Positions 1 to 9,033 of a stretch of DNA of 64,000 nucleotides are shown here, piece after piece. Source of the stretch: Entomortierella parvispora (taxonomy: Eukaryota; Mortierellomycota; Mortierellomycetes; Mortierellales; Mortierellaceae); contig OY752144.1 of NCBI GenBank assembly GCA_963573315.1, positions 1,792,501 through 1,856,500 of the forward strand, read 5' to 3'. The translations under genes and the position numbers were made by a program. Each line of letters starts with the position of its first letter. The first letter of the stretch is position 1. A model generated the notes under the pieces. That model saw nothing but the letters and a program-made list of their open reading frames with translations. It was not told where the DNA came from and made no database searches.

Positions 1-13
1 TCAAGGAATTCTC
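1..13 (-). mobile_element. Left remnant of antisense retrotransposon copy B (pol)
   Basis: These 13 bases are the exact reverse complement of positions 2744-2756, inside the reverse transcriptase part of copy A's pol. They lie directly before copy A's truncated 5' LTR. On the other side of copy A, antisense pol resumes at the equivalent of position 2709. The fragment is therefore the left continuation of copy B, into which copy A inserted. The last three bases (CTC, 11-13) are shared with the LTR, so the exact breakpoint is ambiguous. Thirteen bases alone would be weak, but the match falls within about 35 bases of the right-hand junction. Confidence 0.8.
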
Positions 14-443
14 AGATCGTACGAAGTACGCGTCTCTTGTACCTCTGGTCTAGGATCGCGAACCTAGGATCTGTATCCGCACTCATTGGCTTGTCCTCTG
101 ATCTCCGACGAGTACCCCTGGCGTCCAGGTTCTGGACCTAGGGCTATAGCTACCCTTAGTACGTATCTCTCAGCCGCACCTATCAGGACCTCCATCTCGT
201 TCTCCTTCATCTATGTTGCCATCCCGGACCCTACTCATAGGTCCGGCTTATGATTAGTACCTGCCCGGATATGTATCCTACTCTTTCGTGTCATCTCTGA
301 CTCAACGTAGGCCTGGGTCCAGGCCTTCATCACTCTCTAGTATATAAACCCCCCTGTCCTCTTGCTTTGTTCCTCAGTCTGCAATTCACAATAAACCACA
401 CCTTTCCTCCACCTTCTTGTTCCTGCCTTGTCTGACCGTGACA
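11..443 (+). repeat. 5' LTR of copy A, lacking its first 19 bases
   Basis: Identical by eye to 5564-5996 of the 3' LTR, offset 5553. It ends in ...GTGACA at 443. The terminal 19 bases, including the TG end, are missing and are replaced by copy B sequence at 1-13. It carries U3, a TATA box at 341, a polyadenylation signal AATAAA at 390-395 and a short U5. Loss of the terminus should leave transcription unaffected. Confidence 0.92.
341..376 (+). promoter_or_regulatory. LTR core promoter: TATA box and inferred transcription start
   Basis: TATATAAA lies at 341-348. A start near 376, about 30 bases downstream, is inferred because the ten bases from 376 are exactly complementary to the primer-binding site, which in Tf1-type elements pairs with the very 5' end of the transcript. 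The start itself is not visible in DNA. Confidence 0.6.
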
Positions 444-452
444 TTGCAGACT
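443..452 (+). other. Self-priming primer-binding site of copy A
   Basis: The bases ATTGCAGACT at the LTR/internal border are the exact reverse complement of AGTCTGCAAT at 376-385 in the R region of the same LTR. I see no clear tRNA 3'-end complement here. In Tf1 and sushi-type elements the first bases of the genomic RNA fold back onto this site and are cleaved to prime reverse transcription. Copy B has the same arrangement. Confidence 0.75.
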
Positions 453-790
453 CAACACATCCTGCCTTCTCGCTTTCCTTCCAGACACACTCCTCCACTC
501 TTGCTGCTTCCATTTTGCAGCAACTCCCTTTTAGTAATAGTTCACCTGTCCCAGGGTTACTGTCCGCAATCCACCGTCCGGGGTCATTCGCGTCGATAAA
601 AGTAAACTGGTCGACTTCTTGTTTCTCCACCGTTCTTCTTCTTGCGCATTTCCTGCTCTCCTTGGCCCGCGAAAACTTGCATTGCTCGCGCACAGGAAAT
701 CTTTAAAAAAGCTTATTTTTCCACATTTCTGTTATCAAAATCCGCTGAAAACGACCCTCGTCCACTTGTTCCCTCTCCGTTTTCGCTACC

Positions 791-1918
791 ATGGACCACA
801 ACCAACACGACCAGCAGGGTATCTACACCCTGCACCACATCGCCGAGCAAGCTGAGAACTCAGACGTTAATCCCCAAGTTGTCCTCCAGCATCTGCAAGC
901 TACCATGCAACAGGTAGAAGTTCTGCAACAGCAGACGACTGCCATGGCCGAGGCCACATCGAGCACTTCGTCCGCCTCTGTTGTCCAAGAGGCTATCCAG
1001 ACCCTCGCCGAGAACCAAACCCGCCAACAAGAATATCAACTCCAAGTCCAAGAGATCCTTGCCCAATTGGCTCAGCGTGGTCTCAACGTTCCAGTCCCGA
1101 ACGCCCTCACGACCAAGTTCAAGGGTGATCCCAATGGCATGTCGCTGAACCAGTTCATGTCGCAACTCAACACCGTGTTCTCGAGACATCCCAGATCTTT
1201 CAGAACTGACGTCGACAAGATTAATCTGGCCTTACAGTCAATGGAAGGCCTTCCCGCAGAGTTCTTTGCCCCGTACGTCATCGGCCGCGCCCAAGATACC
1301 GAAGGTTACTTGTCTGACTGGGAACTCTTTGCCGACCTCCTCAACGACCTCTATGGTAACCACCTTCACGCCGATGATATCAACAATCGACTCATCCGTC
1401 TCCGCCAGAACGGCACAGTCTCGGAGTACATCGCCAAGTTCCAGCCTCTAGCCTCTCAATCCGGTTGGAACGAGGTTGCTCTTCTTGCCCGTTTCAAGGA
1501 TGGTCTGTCATCCGATGTCAAATCCCTGTTGACAGCTCAGATGCACAACCTCAAGACCCTCCGTGACGCCCAGGCTGCTGCCTCCACTGCGTACCAAAAC
1601 CATGTCTCGCGTGCGCGCGATCAGCGTTTTGGCACTCGAGCTCACCACTCGAACAACTCTTGGTCCCGAAGATCCACTACCCCAGCCGCGACCTCCTCTG
1701 CCGCTGCCTCCTCCTCAACTGATATGGATCTTGATACTGTGCGTGTCAAGCACATCACCGCTGAAGAGAAACAACGTCGTCGCGACAACAAGCTCTGTCT
1801 TTACTGTGGTGGAAAGAATCACTTTGCTGGTGATTGTCCTGTCAAGAAAGCCCGCCTTGCAGCTGTTTCCGTCGAAGGTGTGTCTTTCGAATTTGATTCG
1901 GAAAACGAGTCGGCCTAG
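791..1918 (+). CDS. gag: Gag polyprotein of copy A
   Basis: A 375-residue capsid/nucleocapsid protein. The N-terminal third is glutamine-rich and probably coiled coil. The centre (about residues 105-265) has the retrotransposon gag capsid pattern, with features such as FKGDPNG and LARFKDGL. The C-terminus has one CCHC zinc knuckle of the form CLYCGGKNHFAGDCP at about residues 341-355, which binds RNA. It starts at the ATG after the CT-rich leader and stops with TAG at 1916. Pol overlaps the end in the -1 frame. Copy B's gag is identical in protein sequence. Confidence 0.95.
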   Translation: MDHNQHDQQGIYTLHHIAEQAENSDVNPQVVLQHLQATMQQVEVLQQQTTAMAEATSSTSSASVVQEAIQTLAENQTRQQEYQLQVQEILAQLAQRGLNVPVPNALTTKFKGDPNGMSLNQFMSQLNTVFSRHPRSFRTDVDKINLALQSMEGLPAEFFAPYVIGRAQDTEGYLSDWELFADLLNDLYGNHLHADDINNRLIRLRQNGTVSEYIAKFQPLASQSGWNEVALLARFKDGLSSDVKSLLTAQMHNLKTLRDAQAAASTAYQNHVSRARDQRFGTRAHHSNNSWSRRSTTPAATSSAAASSSTDMDLDTVRVKHITAEEKQRRRDNKLCLYCGGKNHFAGDCPVKKARLAAVSVEGVSFEFDSENESA

Positions 1919-4900
1919 ATCCTACCGAGGATTGGATCTTAGGCCACGTCCTCGCTACGCCTACCCCTCCGGGCCAGCCCGCACTTCCTCGTTACTGTCT
2001 CCTCATTCCTATTACCGTTCACCTTCCTGACCGACCCCCTGTCAAGACCAATGCTCTCCTCGATTCGGGCGCACAAAAATCCTTTGTTGACGCCGCATTT
2101 ATCAAAAAATTATCTCTACCAACCTCGGAACTCAATCACCCTGTCCGTTTACATATGGCGGATGGCTCCCCAAGCACCTCGGGCCCCGTCACCAAGACCT
2201 GTCCTTTGAGTTTCACTATCTCAGACTCCCATCATGAGACCCTCAATTGCCACGTCACCTCTCTTCAGACCCATGCTGTTATCCTTGGAATTGACTGGTT
2301 ACACATCCACAACCCTCATATCCATTGGAAAAAGCACCTAGTTTCTTTTCGTGATGAACACTGCAATAAACGTTGCCTTTCTCATTACTCTCCTGATTTA
2401 TCTATTGAAAATCTTGATCTTGATCTTGACTCTATTGATGTAGAGTCTTCTGACCTTTCTGTTGATGACTTGTACTCGTTACAACTCGTTTCTTTGTTCT
2501 GCCGCGATCTTGAAGCGATCCGCGAGCACTCTGACCCCTCTCTGTCCTTGAATTCTATTGATGAAAAACCTGTCCCTGTCCTGCCTCCAGAGTATGCTGA
2601 CTTTGCTGCTCTCTTCAAAGACCGCGCGATTGGCACTCTGCCGCCTCATCGCTCTTTTGACCACTCCATCGTTCTTGAGCCGGATGCCACCGCTCCCTTT
2701 GGTCCTCTGTATAACTTATCTGAAAAGGAGCTTGAAGCTCTTCGAGAATTCCTTGATGACAATCTGAAAAAGGGTTTTATCCGCCACTCTGAATCCCCTG
2801 CCGGGGCTCCTGTCCTCTTTGTACCCAAGAAAAACAAAGAACTCCGTATGTGTGTCGACTATCGCGCGCTGAACAAGTTGACCATCAAGAACCGCTGCCC
2901 CTTACCGCTCATTGCAGAAACCTTGGAACGCCTCCGCTCCGCCAAGATTTTTACGAAATTGGACCTGAAGGGTGCATATAATTTAATTCGTATCGCCGAA
3001 GGAGACGAGTGGAAGACGGCGTTTAGGACACGTTATGGTCATTTCGAGTTTTTGGTCATGCCCTTTGGTCTTTGCAACGCACCCGCTACGTTCCAAGCTT
3101 TTCTCAATGACGTCCTCCGTGAGTGCTTGGACACGGTCGTGGTCATCTATTTGGATGACATCCTAATCTACTCTCAAGACAAGGCAACTCACACCGCCGA
3201 TGTACGCCGTGTCCTGCAACTCTTGTCCGATGCCCAACTTCAAGTTAACCTCGAGAAGTGCGAATTTGGCGTCGAAAAAGTCGAACTCTTAGGTTACATC
3301 ATCTCACCCGATGGTGTCTCCATGGATCCCGCCAAGGTTGAGGTGATCACCTCTTGGGCTGTCCCTACCTGCGTCCGCGACATCCAAGTCTTCCTTGGGT
3401 TTGCCAACTTTTATCGTCGCTTTATCAAGAAGTTTTCCAAGCTGGTGGGACCAATGACGCGCTTCCTCAAGAAAGGCGTCCCGTTCAAGTGGGACTCCGC
3501 CGCCCAAACCGCTTTTGATGCCCTCAAGCTCGCGTTTAGCTCTGAACCAATGCTGGTTCACTTTGATCCTTCCCGTCCTTGTGTCTTGGAACCAGATGCT
3601 TCCAAGTTTGCCCTCGGCAATGTGTGCAGCCAGCCTGATGATGATGGTGTGCTCCATCCTGTCGCTTTCTATTCTCGTTCGCTGACGCCGCCGGAGCGCA
3701 ATTATCATATCCATGATACCGAATTATTGGCTGTCATCGAGGGTCTGGAACATTGGCGCCACTATTTTGTTTACTCTGAACACCCTGCTCTTGTCCTTAC
3801 AGACCACAAGAACCTAGAGTACTTTTCTGAGAAGCGTGCTCTGAGTGAACGCCAAATCCGCTATGCCGAACGACTGTCCAAGTTTAAGGTTGTTCTTGCC
3901 TACCGCCCTGGTGTCCACAATGGTGCCGCTGACGCTCTCTCCCGCATGTACACTCCTGAAGAGGGGGAAGGTCCAGTGCACGACGCCATCTTGCCGATGC
4001 CCATTTCGCTTAGCTCATTCACAGTCGCAGCAATTGACGAAGTACTCCGGGTTGGCAACGCTGAAGACCTTGTCAATCGTATCAAAGAAGGGTATCAAGA
4101 CGATGATACCGTCATGGAGATCTTGGATCAGTCACGCGATAATCCCGAGACCAACCCTGAGTACCGCTTCGAGGATGGAGTCCTGTTCTTCAACGGTCGG
4201 ATTGTAGTCCCTGATGATAAGGCTCTGCAACGAGATATTCTCTCCACCTGTCACGACGATCCTGCTGCTGGACATGGTGGAATTGCAAAGACATTTGAAC
4301 TGGTCAGCCGCACTTATCACTGGCCACGTATGAGAGACTTTGTCAAGTCTTTCGTGTTAACCTGTGACGCCTGCCAACGGAACAAGACTTCTCACCACAA
4401 GCCCTTTGGACTCCTTCAGTCTCTGCCGATCCCTGAGAGCCCTTGGTCTTCGATATCAATGGATTTTATTGTTCAACTACCTGACTCCAAAGGTTACACT
4501 GCTATCTTGGTGGTCGTGGATCGCCTCACAAAAATGGCACACTTCATTCCAACCACCGACGATGTCAACGCAAGTGACACTTTGGATCTGTTCCTGTCCC
4601 GAGTTTTTGCCTACCATGGCCTGCCAGATGACATCGTATCGGACCGAGGCTCTGTATTCACCTCTACGTTCATGCAGTCTGCGATGGAAGCGCTGGGGAT
4701 CACCCAGAATCTGTCAACGGCCTATCACCCACAGACCGATGGACAGACTGAACGTACGAATGCCACTCTGGAACAATACCTCCGCTGTTTCACAAGCTAC
4801 CAACAAGACGATTGGAGCAATCATTTACCCATGGCCGAGCTCTGCTACAACAATTCCGTGCAAGCAACCACAAAACAAACTCCGTTCTTTGCTCACCAAG

Positions 4901-5535
4901 GATACCACCCCCGCTTCAGTGTGAAGGTCCCTCGAGTTGCAGTCAGTAGCCCCTTCGCCAAGGACCGCCTCCAGGAGTTGAAGCGTATCCAAGAAGACTT
5001 GCAGTTCCATATCAAGTCGGCACTAGAGAACCAAGAGCGCCACTACAACAAGCGCTTTACCCCTCAGCCGAACTTCGCTATAGGAGACCTCGTCATGTTG
5101 AAACGTAACAATATCAAGACCACCCGACCTTCAAACAAGTTGGATGTTAAGAACCTGGGTCCGTTCAAGATCACCGAAGTAGTCAACTCTCGATCGGTCC
5201 GCCTTCAGCTCCCGACCACTATGGCCCGTCTTCATCCTGTTTTCCATGTCTCTCTTTTGGAGCCCTACCGCGCCAACACAATACCCGGTCGCGTAGCACC
5301 TCCGCCTCCTACCATCGAGATTGACGGCAATGAGGAGTTTGAAGTTGAAGAAATCTGGGACTCTAAATTCCGTGGAAAGCAACTTTGGTATTTGATCAAG
5401 TTCAAGGGTTATAAAGATCCGGAATGGCAGCCCGCAGCCAACGCTGAGAATTCACCAGAGCATGTCGCCCGTTTCCACTCTCGCTTCCCGCTCAAGCCAG
5501 GTCCACCCCCAGTCACTCGCGGAGCTCGCTCCTAG
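1897..5535 (+). CDS. pol: Pol polyprotein of copy A (PR-RT-RNaseH-IN-chromodomain)
   Basis: The frame is open from just after a TGA at 1894 to TAG at 5533, about 1,212 codons; the first ATG in frame is only at 2155, after the protease active site. Domains in order: aspartic protease with DSGA near 2068-2079; reverse transcriptase with the catalytic YLDD near 3150; RNase H; integrase with an N-terminal HHCC zinc-binding region near 4250-4385 and the D, D, E catalytic residues (DFI, SDRG, TDGQTE) between about 4460 and 4755; and a C-terminal chromodomain (about 5340-5490, aromatic cage residues W and Y visible) that probably steers integration to chromatin. Its frame is -1 relative to gag and overlaps gag by 22 nt, so expression probably needs a -1 frameshift. 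No internal stop or frame break is seen. Confidence 0.93.
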   Translation, partial: FGKRVGLDPTEDWILGHVLATPTPPGQPALPRYCLLIPITVHLPDRPPVKTNALLDSGAQKSFVDAAFIKKLSLPTSELNHPVRLHMADGSPSTSGPVTKTCPLSFTISDSHHETLNCHVTSLQTHAVILGIDWLHIHNPHIHWKKHLVSFRDEHCNKRCLSHYSPDLSIENLDLDLDSIDVESSDLSVDDLYSLQLVSLFCRDLEAIREHSDPSLSLNSIDEKPVPVLPPEYADFAALFKDRAIGTLPPHRSFDHSIVLEPDATAPFGPLYNLSEKELEALREFLDDNLKKGFIRHSESPAGAPVLFVPKKNKELRMCVDYRALNKLTIKNRCPLPLIAETLERLRSAKIFTKLDLKGAYNLIRIAEGDEWKTAFRTRYGHFEFLVMPFGLCNAPATFQAFLNDVLRECLDTVVVIYLDDILIYSQDKATHTADVRRVLQLLSDAQLQVNLEKCEFGVEKVELLGYIISPDGVSMDPAKVEVITSWAVPTCVRDIQVFLGFANFYRRFIKKFSKLVGPMTRFLKKGVPFKWDSAAQTAFDALKLAFSSEPMLVHFDPSRPCVLEPDASKFALGNVCSQPDDDGVLHPVAFYSRSLTPPERNYHIHDTELLAVIEGLEHWRHYFVYSEHPALVLTDHKNLEYFSEKRALSERQIRYAERLSKFKVVLAYRPGVHNGAADALSRMYTPEEGEGPVHDAILPMPISLSSFTVAAIDEVLRVGNAEDLVNRIKEGYQDDDTVMEILDQSRDNPETNPEYRFEDGVLFFNGRIVVPDDKALQRDILSTCHDDPAAGHGGIAKTFELVSRTYHWPRMRDFVKSFVLTCDACQRNKTSHHKPFGLLQSLPIPESPWSSISMDFIVQLPDSKGYTAILVVVDRLTKMAHFIPTTDDVNASDTLDLFLSRVFAYHGLPDDIVSDRGSVFTSTFMQSAMEALGITQNLSTAYHPQTDGQTERTNATLEQYLRCFTSYQQDDWSNHLPMAELCYNNSVQATTKQTPFFAHQGYHPRFSVKVPRVAVSSPFAKDRLQELKRIQEDLQFHIKSALENQERHYNKRFTPQPNFAIGDLVMLKRNNIKTTRPSNKLDVKNLGPFKITEVVNSRSVRLQLPTTMARLHPVFHVSLLEPYRANTIPGRVAPPPPTIEIDGNEEFEVEEIWDSKFRGKQLWYLIKFKGYKDPEWQPAANAENSPEHVARFHSRFPLKPGPPPVTRGARS

Positions 5536-5543
5536 GGGGAGGA
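5534..5543 (+). other. Polypurine tract of copy A
   Basis: AGGGGGAGGA lies one base before the TG of the 3' LTR. This is the standard position of the RNase H-resistant primer for plus-strand synthesis. Confidence 0.8.
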
Positions 5544-5544
5544 T

Positions 5545-5996
5545 TGTCACGAAACGTCGCAGACTCAGATCGTACGAAGTACGCGTCTCTTGTACCTCTG
5601 GTCTAGGATCGCGAACCTAGGATCTGTATCCGCACTCATTGGCTTGTCCTCTGATCTCCGACGAGTACCCCTGGCGTCCAGGTTCTGGACCTAGGGCTAT
5701 AGCTACCCTTAGTACGTATCTCTCAGCCGCACCTATCAGGACCTCCATCTCGTTCTCCTTCATCTATGTTGCCATCCCGGACCCTACTCATAGGTCCGGC
5801 TTATGATTAGTACCTGCCCGGATATGTATCCTACTCTTTCGTGTCATCTCTGACTCAACGTAGGCCTGGGTCCAGGCCTTCATCACTCTCTAGTATATAA
5901 ACCCCCCTGTCCTCTTGCTTTGTTCCTCAGTCTGCAATTCACAATAAACCACACCTTTCCTCCACCTTCTTGTTCCTGCCTTGTCTGACCGTGACA
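5545..5996 (+). repeat. 3' LTR of copy A
   Basis: A full 452-base LTR beginning TGTCACGAAACG and ending GTGACA. It contains the TATA box near 5894, the R region complementary to the primer site, and AATAAA for transcript polyadenylation. Its last three bases are shared with the first bases of copy B, so the junction is ambiguous by three. Confidence 0.95.
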
Positions 5997-6809
5997 CAGA
6001 GGACCAAAGGGAGCGGTGGCATCCGGCTCAAGAACGATGGAGTGGTCAAAAGAGCGATGAGGCGGCAGAGTGCCAATCGCGCGGTCTTTGAAGAGAGCAG
6101 CAAAGTCAGCATACTCCGGAGGCAGGACAGGGACAGGTTTTTCATCAACAGAATTCAAGGACAGAGAGGGGTCAGAGTGCTCGCGGATCGCTTCAAGATC
6201 GCGGCAGAACAAAGAAACGAGTTGTAACGAGTACAAGTCATCAACAGAAAGGTCAGAAGACTCTACATCAATAGAGTCAAGATCAAGATCAAGATTTTCA
6301 ATAGATAAATCAGGAGAGTAATGAGAAAGGCAACGTTTATTGCAGTGTTCATCACGAAAAGAAACTAGGTGCTTTTTCCAATGGATATGAGGGTTGTGGA
6401 TGTGTAACCAGTCAATTCCAAGGATAACAGCATGGGTCTGAAGAGAAGTGACGTGGCAATTGAGGGTCTCATGATGGGAGTCTGAGATAGTGAAACTCAA
6501 AGGACAGGTCTTGGTGACGGGGCCCGAGGTGCTTGGGGAGCCATCCGCCATATGTAAACGGACAGGGTGATTGAGTTCCGAGGTTGGTAGAGATAATTTT
6601 TTGATAAATGCGGCGTCAACAAAGGATTTTTGTGCGCCCGAATCGAGGAGAGCATTGGTCTTGACAGGGGGTCGGTCAGGAAGGTGAACGGTAATAGGAA
6701 TGAGGAGACAGTAACGAGGAAGTGCGGGCTGGCCCGGAGGGGTAGGCGTAGCGAGGACGTGGCCTAAGATCCAATCCTCGGTAGGATCTAGGCCGACTCG
6801 TTTTCCGAA
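5997..6809 (-). pseudogene. Pol of copy B, interrupted by copy A
   Basis: Protease and the start of reverse transcriptase, in the same -1 relation to gag as in copy A. The compared portion (from the first in-frame ATG) differs from copy A by one residue, Val for Ile. The frame runs into the LTR of copy A and is lost, so pol is disrupted; 33 bases are also deleted at the junction. The gene can no longer make reverse transcriptase. Confidence 0.9.
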
Positions 6810-7915
6810 TCAAATTCGAAAGACACACCTTCGACGGAAACAGCTGCAAGGCGGGCTTTCTTGACAGGACAATCACCAGCAAAGTGATTCTTTCCACCAC
6901 AGTAAAGACAGAGCTTGTTGTCGCGACGACGTTGTTTCTCTTCAGCGGTGATGTGCTTGACACGCACAGTATCAAGATCCATATCAGTTGAGGAGGAGGC
7001 AGCGGCAGAGGAGGTCGCGGCTGGGGTAGTGGATCTTCGGGACCAAGAGTTGTTCGAGTGGTGAGCTCGAGTGCCAAAACGCTGATCGCGCGCACGCGAG
7101 ACATGGTTTTGGTACGCAGTGGAGGCAGCAGCCTGGGCGTCACGGAGGGTCTTGAGGTTGTGCATCTGAGCTGTCAACAGGGATTTGACATCGGATGACA
7201 GACCATCCTTGAAACGGGCAAGAAGAGCAACCTCGTTCCAACCGGACTGAGAGGCTAGAGGCTGGAACTTGGCGATGTACTCCGAGACTGTGCCGTTCTG
7301 GCGGAGACGGATGAGTCGATTGTTGATATCATCGGCGTGAAGGTGGTTACCATAGAGGTCGTTGAGGAGGTCGGCAAAGAGTTCCCAGTCAGACAAGTAA
7401 CCTTCGGTATCTTGGGCGCGGCCGATGACGTACGGGGCAAAGAACTCTGCGGGAAGGCCTTCCATTGACTGTAAGGCCAGATTAATCTTGTCGACGTCAG
7501 TTCTGAAAGATCTGGGATGTCTCGAGAACACGGTGTTGAGTTGCGACATGAACTGGTTCAGCGACATGCCATTGGGATCACCCTTGAACTTGGTCGTGAG
7601 GGCGTTCGGGACTGGAACGTTGAGACCACGCTGAGCCAATTGGGCAAGGATCTCTTGGACTTGGAGTTGATATTCTTGTTGGCGGGTTTGGTTCTCGGCG
7701 AGGGTCTGGATAGCCTCTTGGACAACAGAGGCGGACGAAGTGCTCGATGTGGCCTCGGCCATGGCAGTCGTCTGCTGTTGCAGAACTTCTACCTGTTGCA
7801 TGGTAGCTTGCAGATGCTGGAGGACAACTTGGGGATTAACGTCTGAGTTCTCAGCTTGCTCGGCGATGTGGTGCAGGGTGTAGATACCCTGCTGGTCGTG
7901 TTGGTTGTGGTCCAT
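6788..7915 (-). CDS. gag: Gag polyprotein of copy B
   Basis: 375 residues, identical in protein sequence to the gag of copy A, including the CCHC zinc knuckle. The overlapping frames are identical too, so the nucleotide sequences are nearly or wholly identical. The gene is intact although the element is broken in pol. It is transcribed from the copy B LTR toward copy A, so read-through would be antisense to copy A. Confidence 0.93.
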   Translation of the reverse strand: MDHNQHDQQGIYTLHHIAEQAENSDVNPQVVLQHLQATMQQVEVLQQQTTAMAEATSSTSSASVVQEAIQTLAENQTRQQEYQLQVQEILAQLAQRGLNVPVPNALTTKFKGDPNGMSLNQFMSQLNTVFSRHPRSFRTDVDKINLALQSMEGLPAEFFAPYVIGRAQDTEGYLSDWELFADLLNDLYGNHLHADDINNRLIRLRQNGTVSEYIAKFQPLASQSGWNEVALLARFKDGLSSDVKSLLTAQMHNLKTLRDAQAAASTAYQNHVSRARDQRFGTRAHHSNNSWSRRSTTPAATSSAAASSSTDMDLDTVRVKHITAEEKQRRRDNKLCLYCGGKNHFAGDCPVKKARLAAVSVEGVSFEFDSENESA

Positions 7916-8262
7916 GGTAGCGAAAACGGAGAGGGAACAAGTGGACGAGGGTCGTTTTCAGCGGATTTTGATAACAGAAATGTGGAAAAATAAGCTTTTT
8001 TAAAGATTTCCTGTGCGCGAGCAATGCAAGTTTTCGCGGGCCAAGGAGAGCAGGAAATGCGCAAGAAGAAGAACGGTGGAGAAACAAGAAGTCGACCAGT
8101 TTACTTTTATCGACGCGAATGACCCCGGACGGTGGATTGCGGACAGTAACCCTGGGACAGGTGAACTATTACTAAAAGGGAGTTGCTGCAAAATGGAAGC
8201 AGCAAGAGTGGAGGAGTGTGTCTGGAAGGAAAGCGAGAAGGCAGGATGTGTTGAGTCTGCAA

Positions 8263-8713
8263 TGTCACGGTCAGACAAGGCAGGAACAAGAAGGTGAAGG
8301 AAAGGTGTGGTTTATTGTGAATTGCAGACTGAGGAACAAAGCAAGAGGACAGAGGGGTTTATATACTAGAGAGAGATGAAGGCCTGGACCAGGCCTGCGT
8401 TGAGTCAGAGATGACACGGAAGAGTAGGATACATATCCGAGCAGGTACTAATCATAAGCCGGACCTATGAGTAGGGTCCGGGATGGCAACATAGATGAAG
8501 GAGAATGAGATGGAGGTCCTGATAGGTGCGGCTGAGAGATACGTACTAAGGGTAGCTATAGCCCTAGGTCCAGAACCTGGACGCCAGGGGTACTTGTCGG
8601 AGATCAGATGACAAGCCAATGAGTGCGGATACAGATCCTAGGTTCGCGATCCTAGACCAGAGGTACAAGAGACGCGTACTTCGTACGATCTGAGTCTGCG
8701 ACGTTTCGTGACA
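8263..8713 (-). repeat. 5' LTR of copy B
   Basis: A 451-base LTR in reverse orientation, with both terminal inverted dinucleotides intact. U5 and R match copy A, but U3 differs at about nine sites, including one single-base deletion in the doubled CC of the GGCCTGG region. The adjoining host bases 8714-8718 (CGTGA) would be one copy of the target duplication; the other copy is outside the window. Confidence 0.92.
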
Positions 8714-8958
8714 CGTGACAGGACCTGGATCCACTACAACACACTGGGGCCAAGACCAGCTCCACCCGAGTTTCAGCCCCAGATTCAACGCCACTAATGT
8801 TCCAGCACCACTTCTTCCGTTTTCCGACTTCAGATAAATAGCTGGTGCCTTTGCCCCTTTTGTCCTTCAGTCTCACGTTTTCTCATCTGCCGAGTCGAGT
8901 CGAATATGAGCCTTGTTCGAATTCGACACGAACTTCTCGAGTCGAACTTGAAGCATAA

Positions 8959-9033
8959 TCGACTCGACTGATGTCGAGCAATCACTTTGTTCGACTCGAC
9001 TGATGTCGAGCAATCACTTTGTTCGACTCGACT
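8959..9033. repeat. 32-bp tandem repeat rich in TCGACTCGACT
   Basis: Two perfect 32-base units (8959-8990 and 8991-9022) followed by the first 11 bases of a third. The CTCGACT core recurs outside the array from about 8890 to 9085, in both orientations (GAGTCGAGTCGA and TCGACTCGAC). I do not recognise the repeat. Confidence 0.8.

Larger units (their letters stand above)
11..5996 (+). mobile_element. Ty3/gypsy chromovirus copy A (Tf1/sushi-like LTR retrotransposon)
   Basis: A complete LTR retrotransposon: 5' LTR 11-443 (its first 19 bases missing), primer-binding site 443-452, gag 791-1918, pol 1897-5535 in the order protease, reverse transcriptase, RNase H, integrase and chromodomain, polypurine tract 5534-5543, and 3' LTR 5545-5996. 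The integrase-after-RNase H order and the C-terminal chromodomain place it in the Ty3/gypsy chromoviruses. The self-complementary primer site is the Tf1/sushi hallmark. The two LTRs look identical over the 433 bases they share and both reading frames are open, so the insertion is recent and may be competent, although the clipped 5' LTR lacks its TG end. It lies antisense inside copy B. Confidence 0.95.
5997..8713 (-). mobile_element. Right part of antisense retrotransposon copy B
   Basis: The reverse complement of copy A from position 2709 back to its 5' LTR (coordinates sum to 8706). It holds the start of pol, all of gag, the leader, the primer-binding site and a 451-base 5' LTR. Copy B's pol continues at 1-13 on the other side of copy A, and its 3' half and 3' LTR lie outside the window. 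Relative to copy A about 33 bases of pol (2711-2743) are missing at the insertion point. Confidence 0.92.

Noticed and set aside
1563-2030. 155-residue frame overlapping gag and the gag-pol junction (and its twin in copy B)
   Set aside because: Shadow frame of gag: Pro/Leu/Arg-rich without motif; the true continuation is the pol frame, which encodes the DSGA protease.
5883-8278. Inverted repeat as a palindromic transposition or foldback product
   Set aside because: The 13 bases at the window start continue copy B's pol, so simple nesting of A in B explains the structure.
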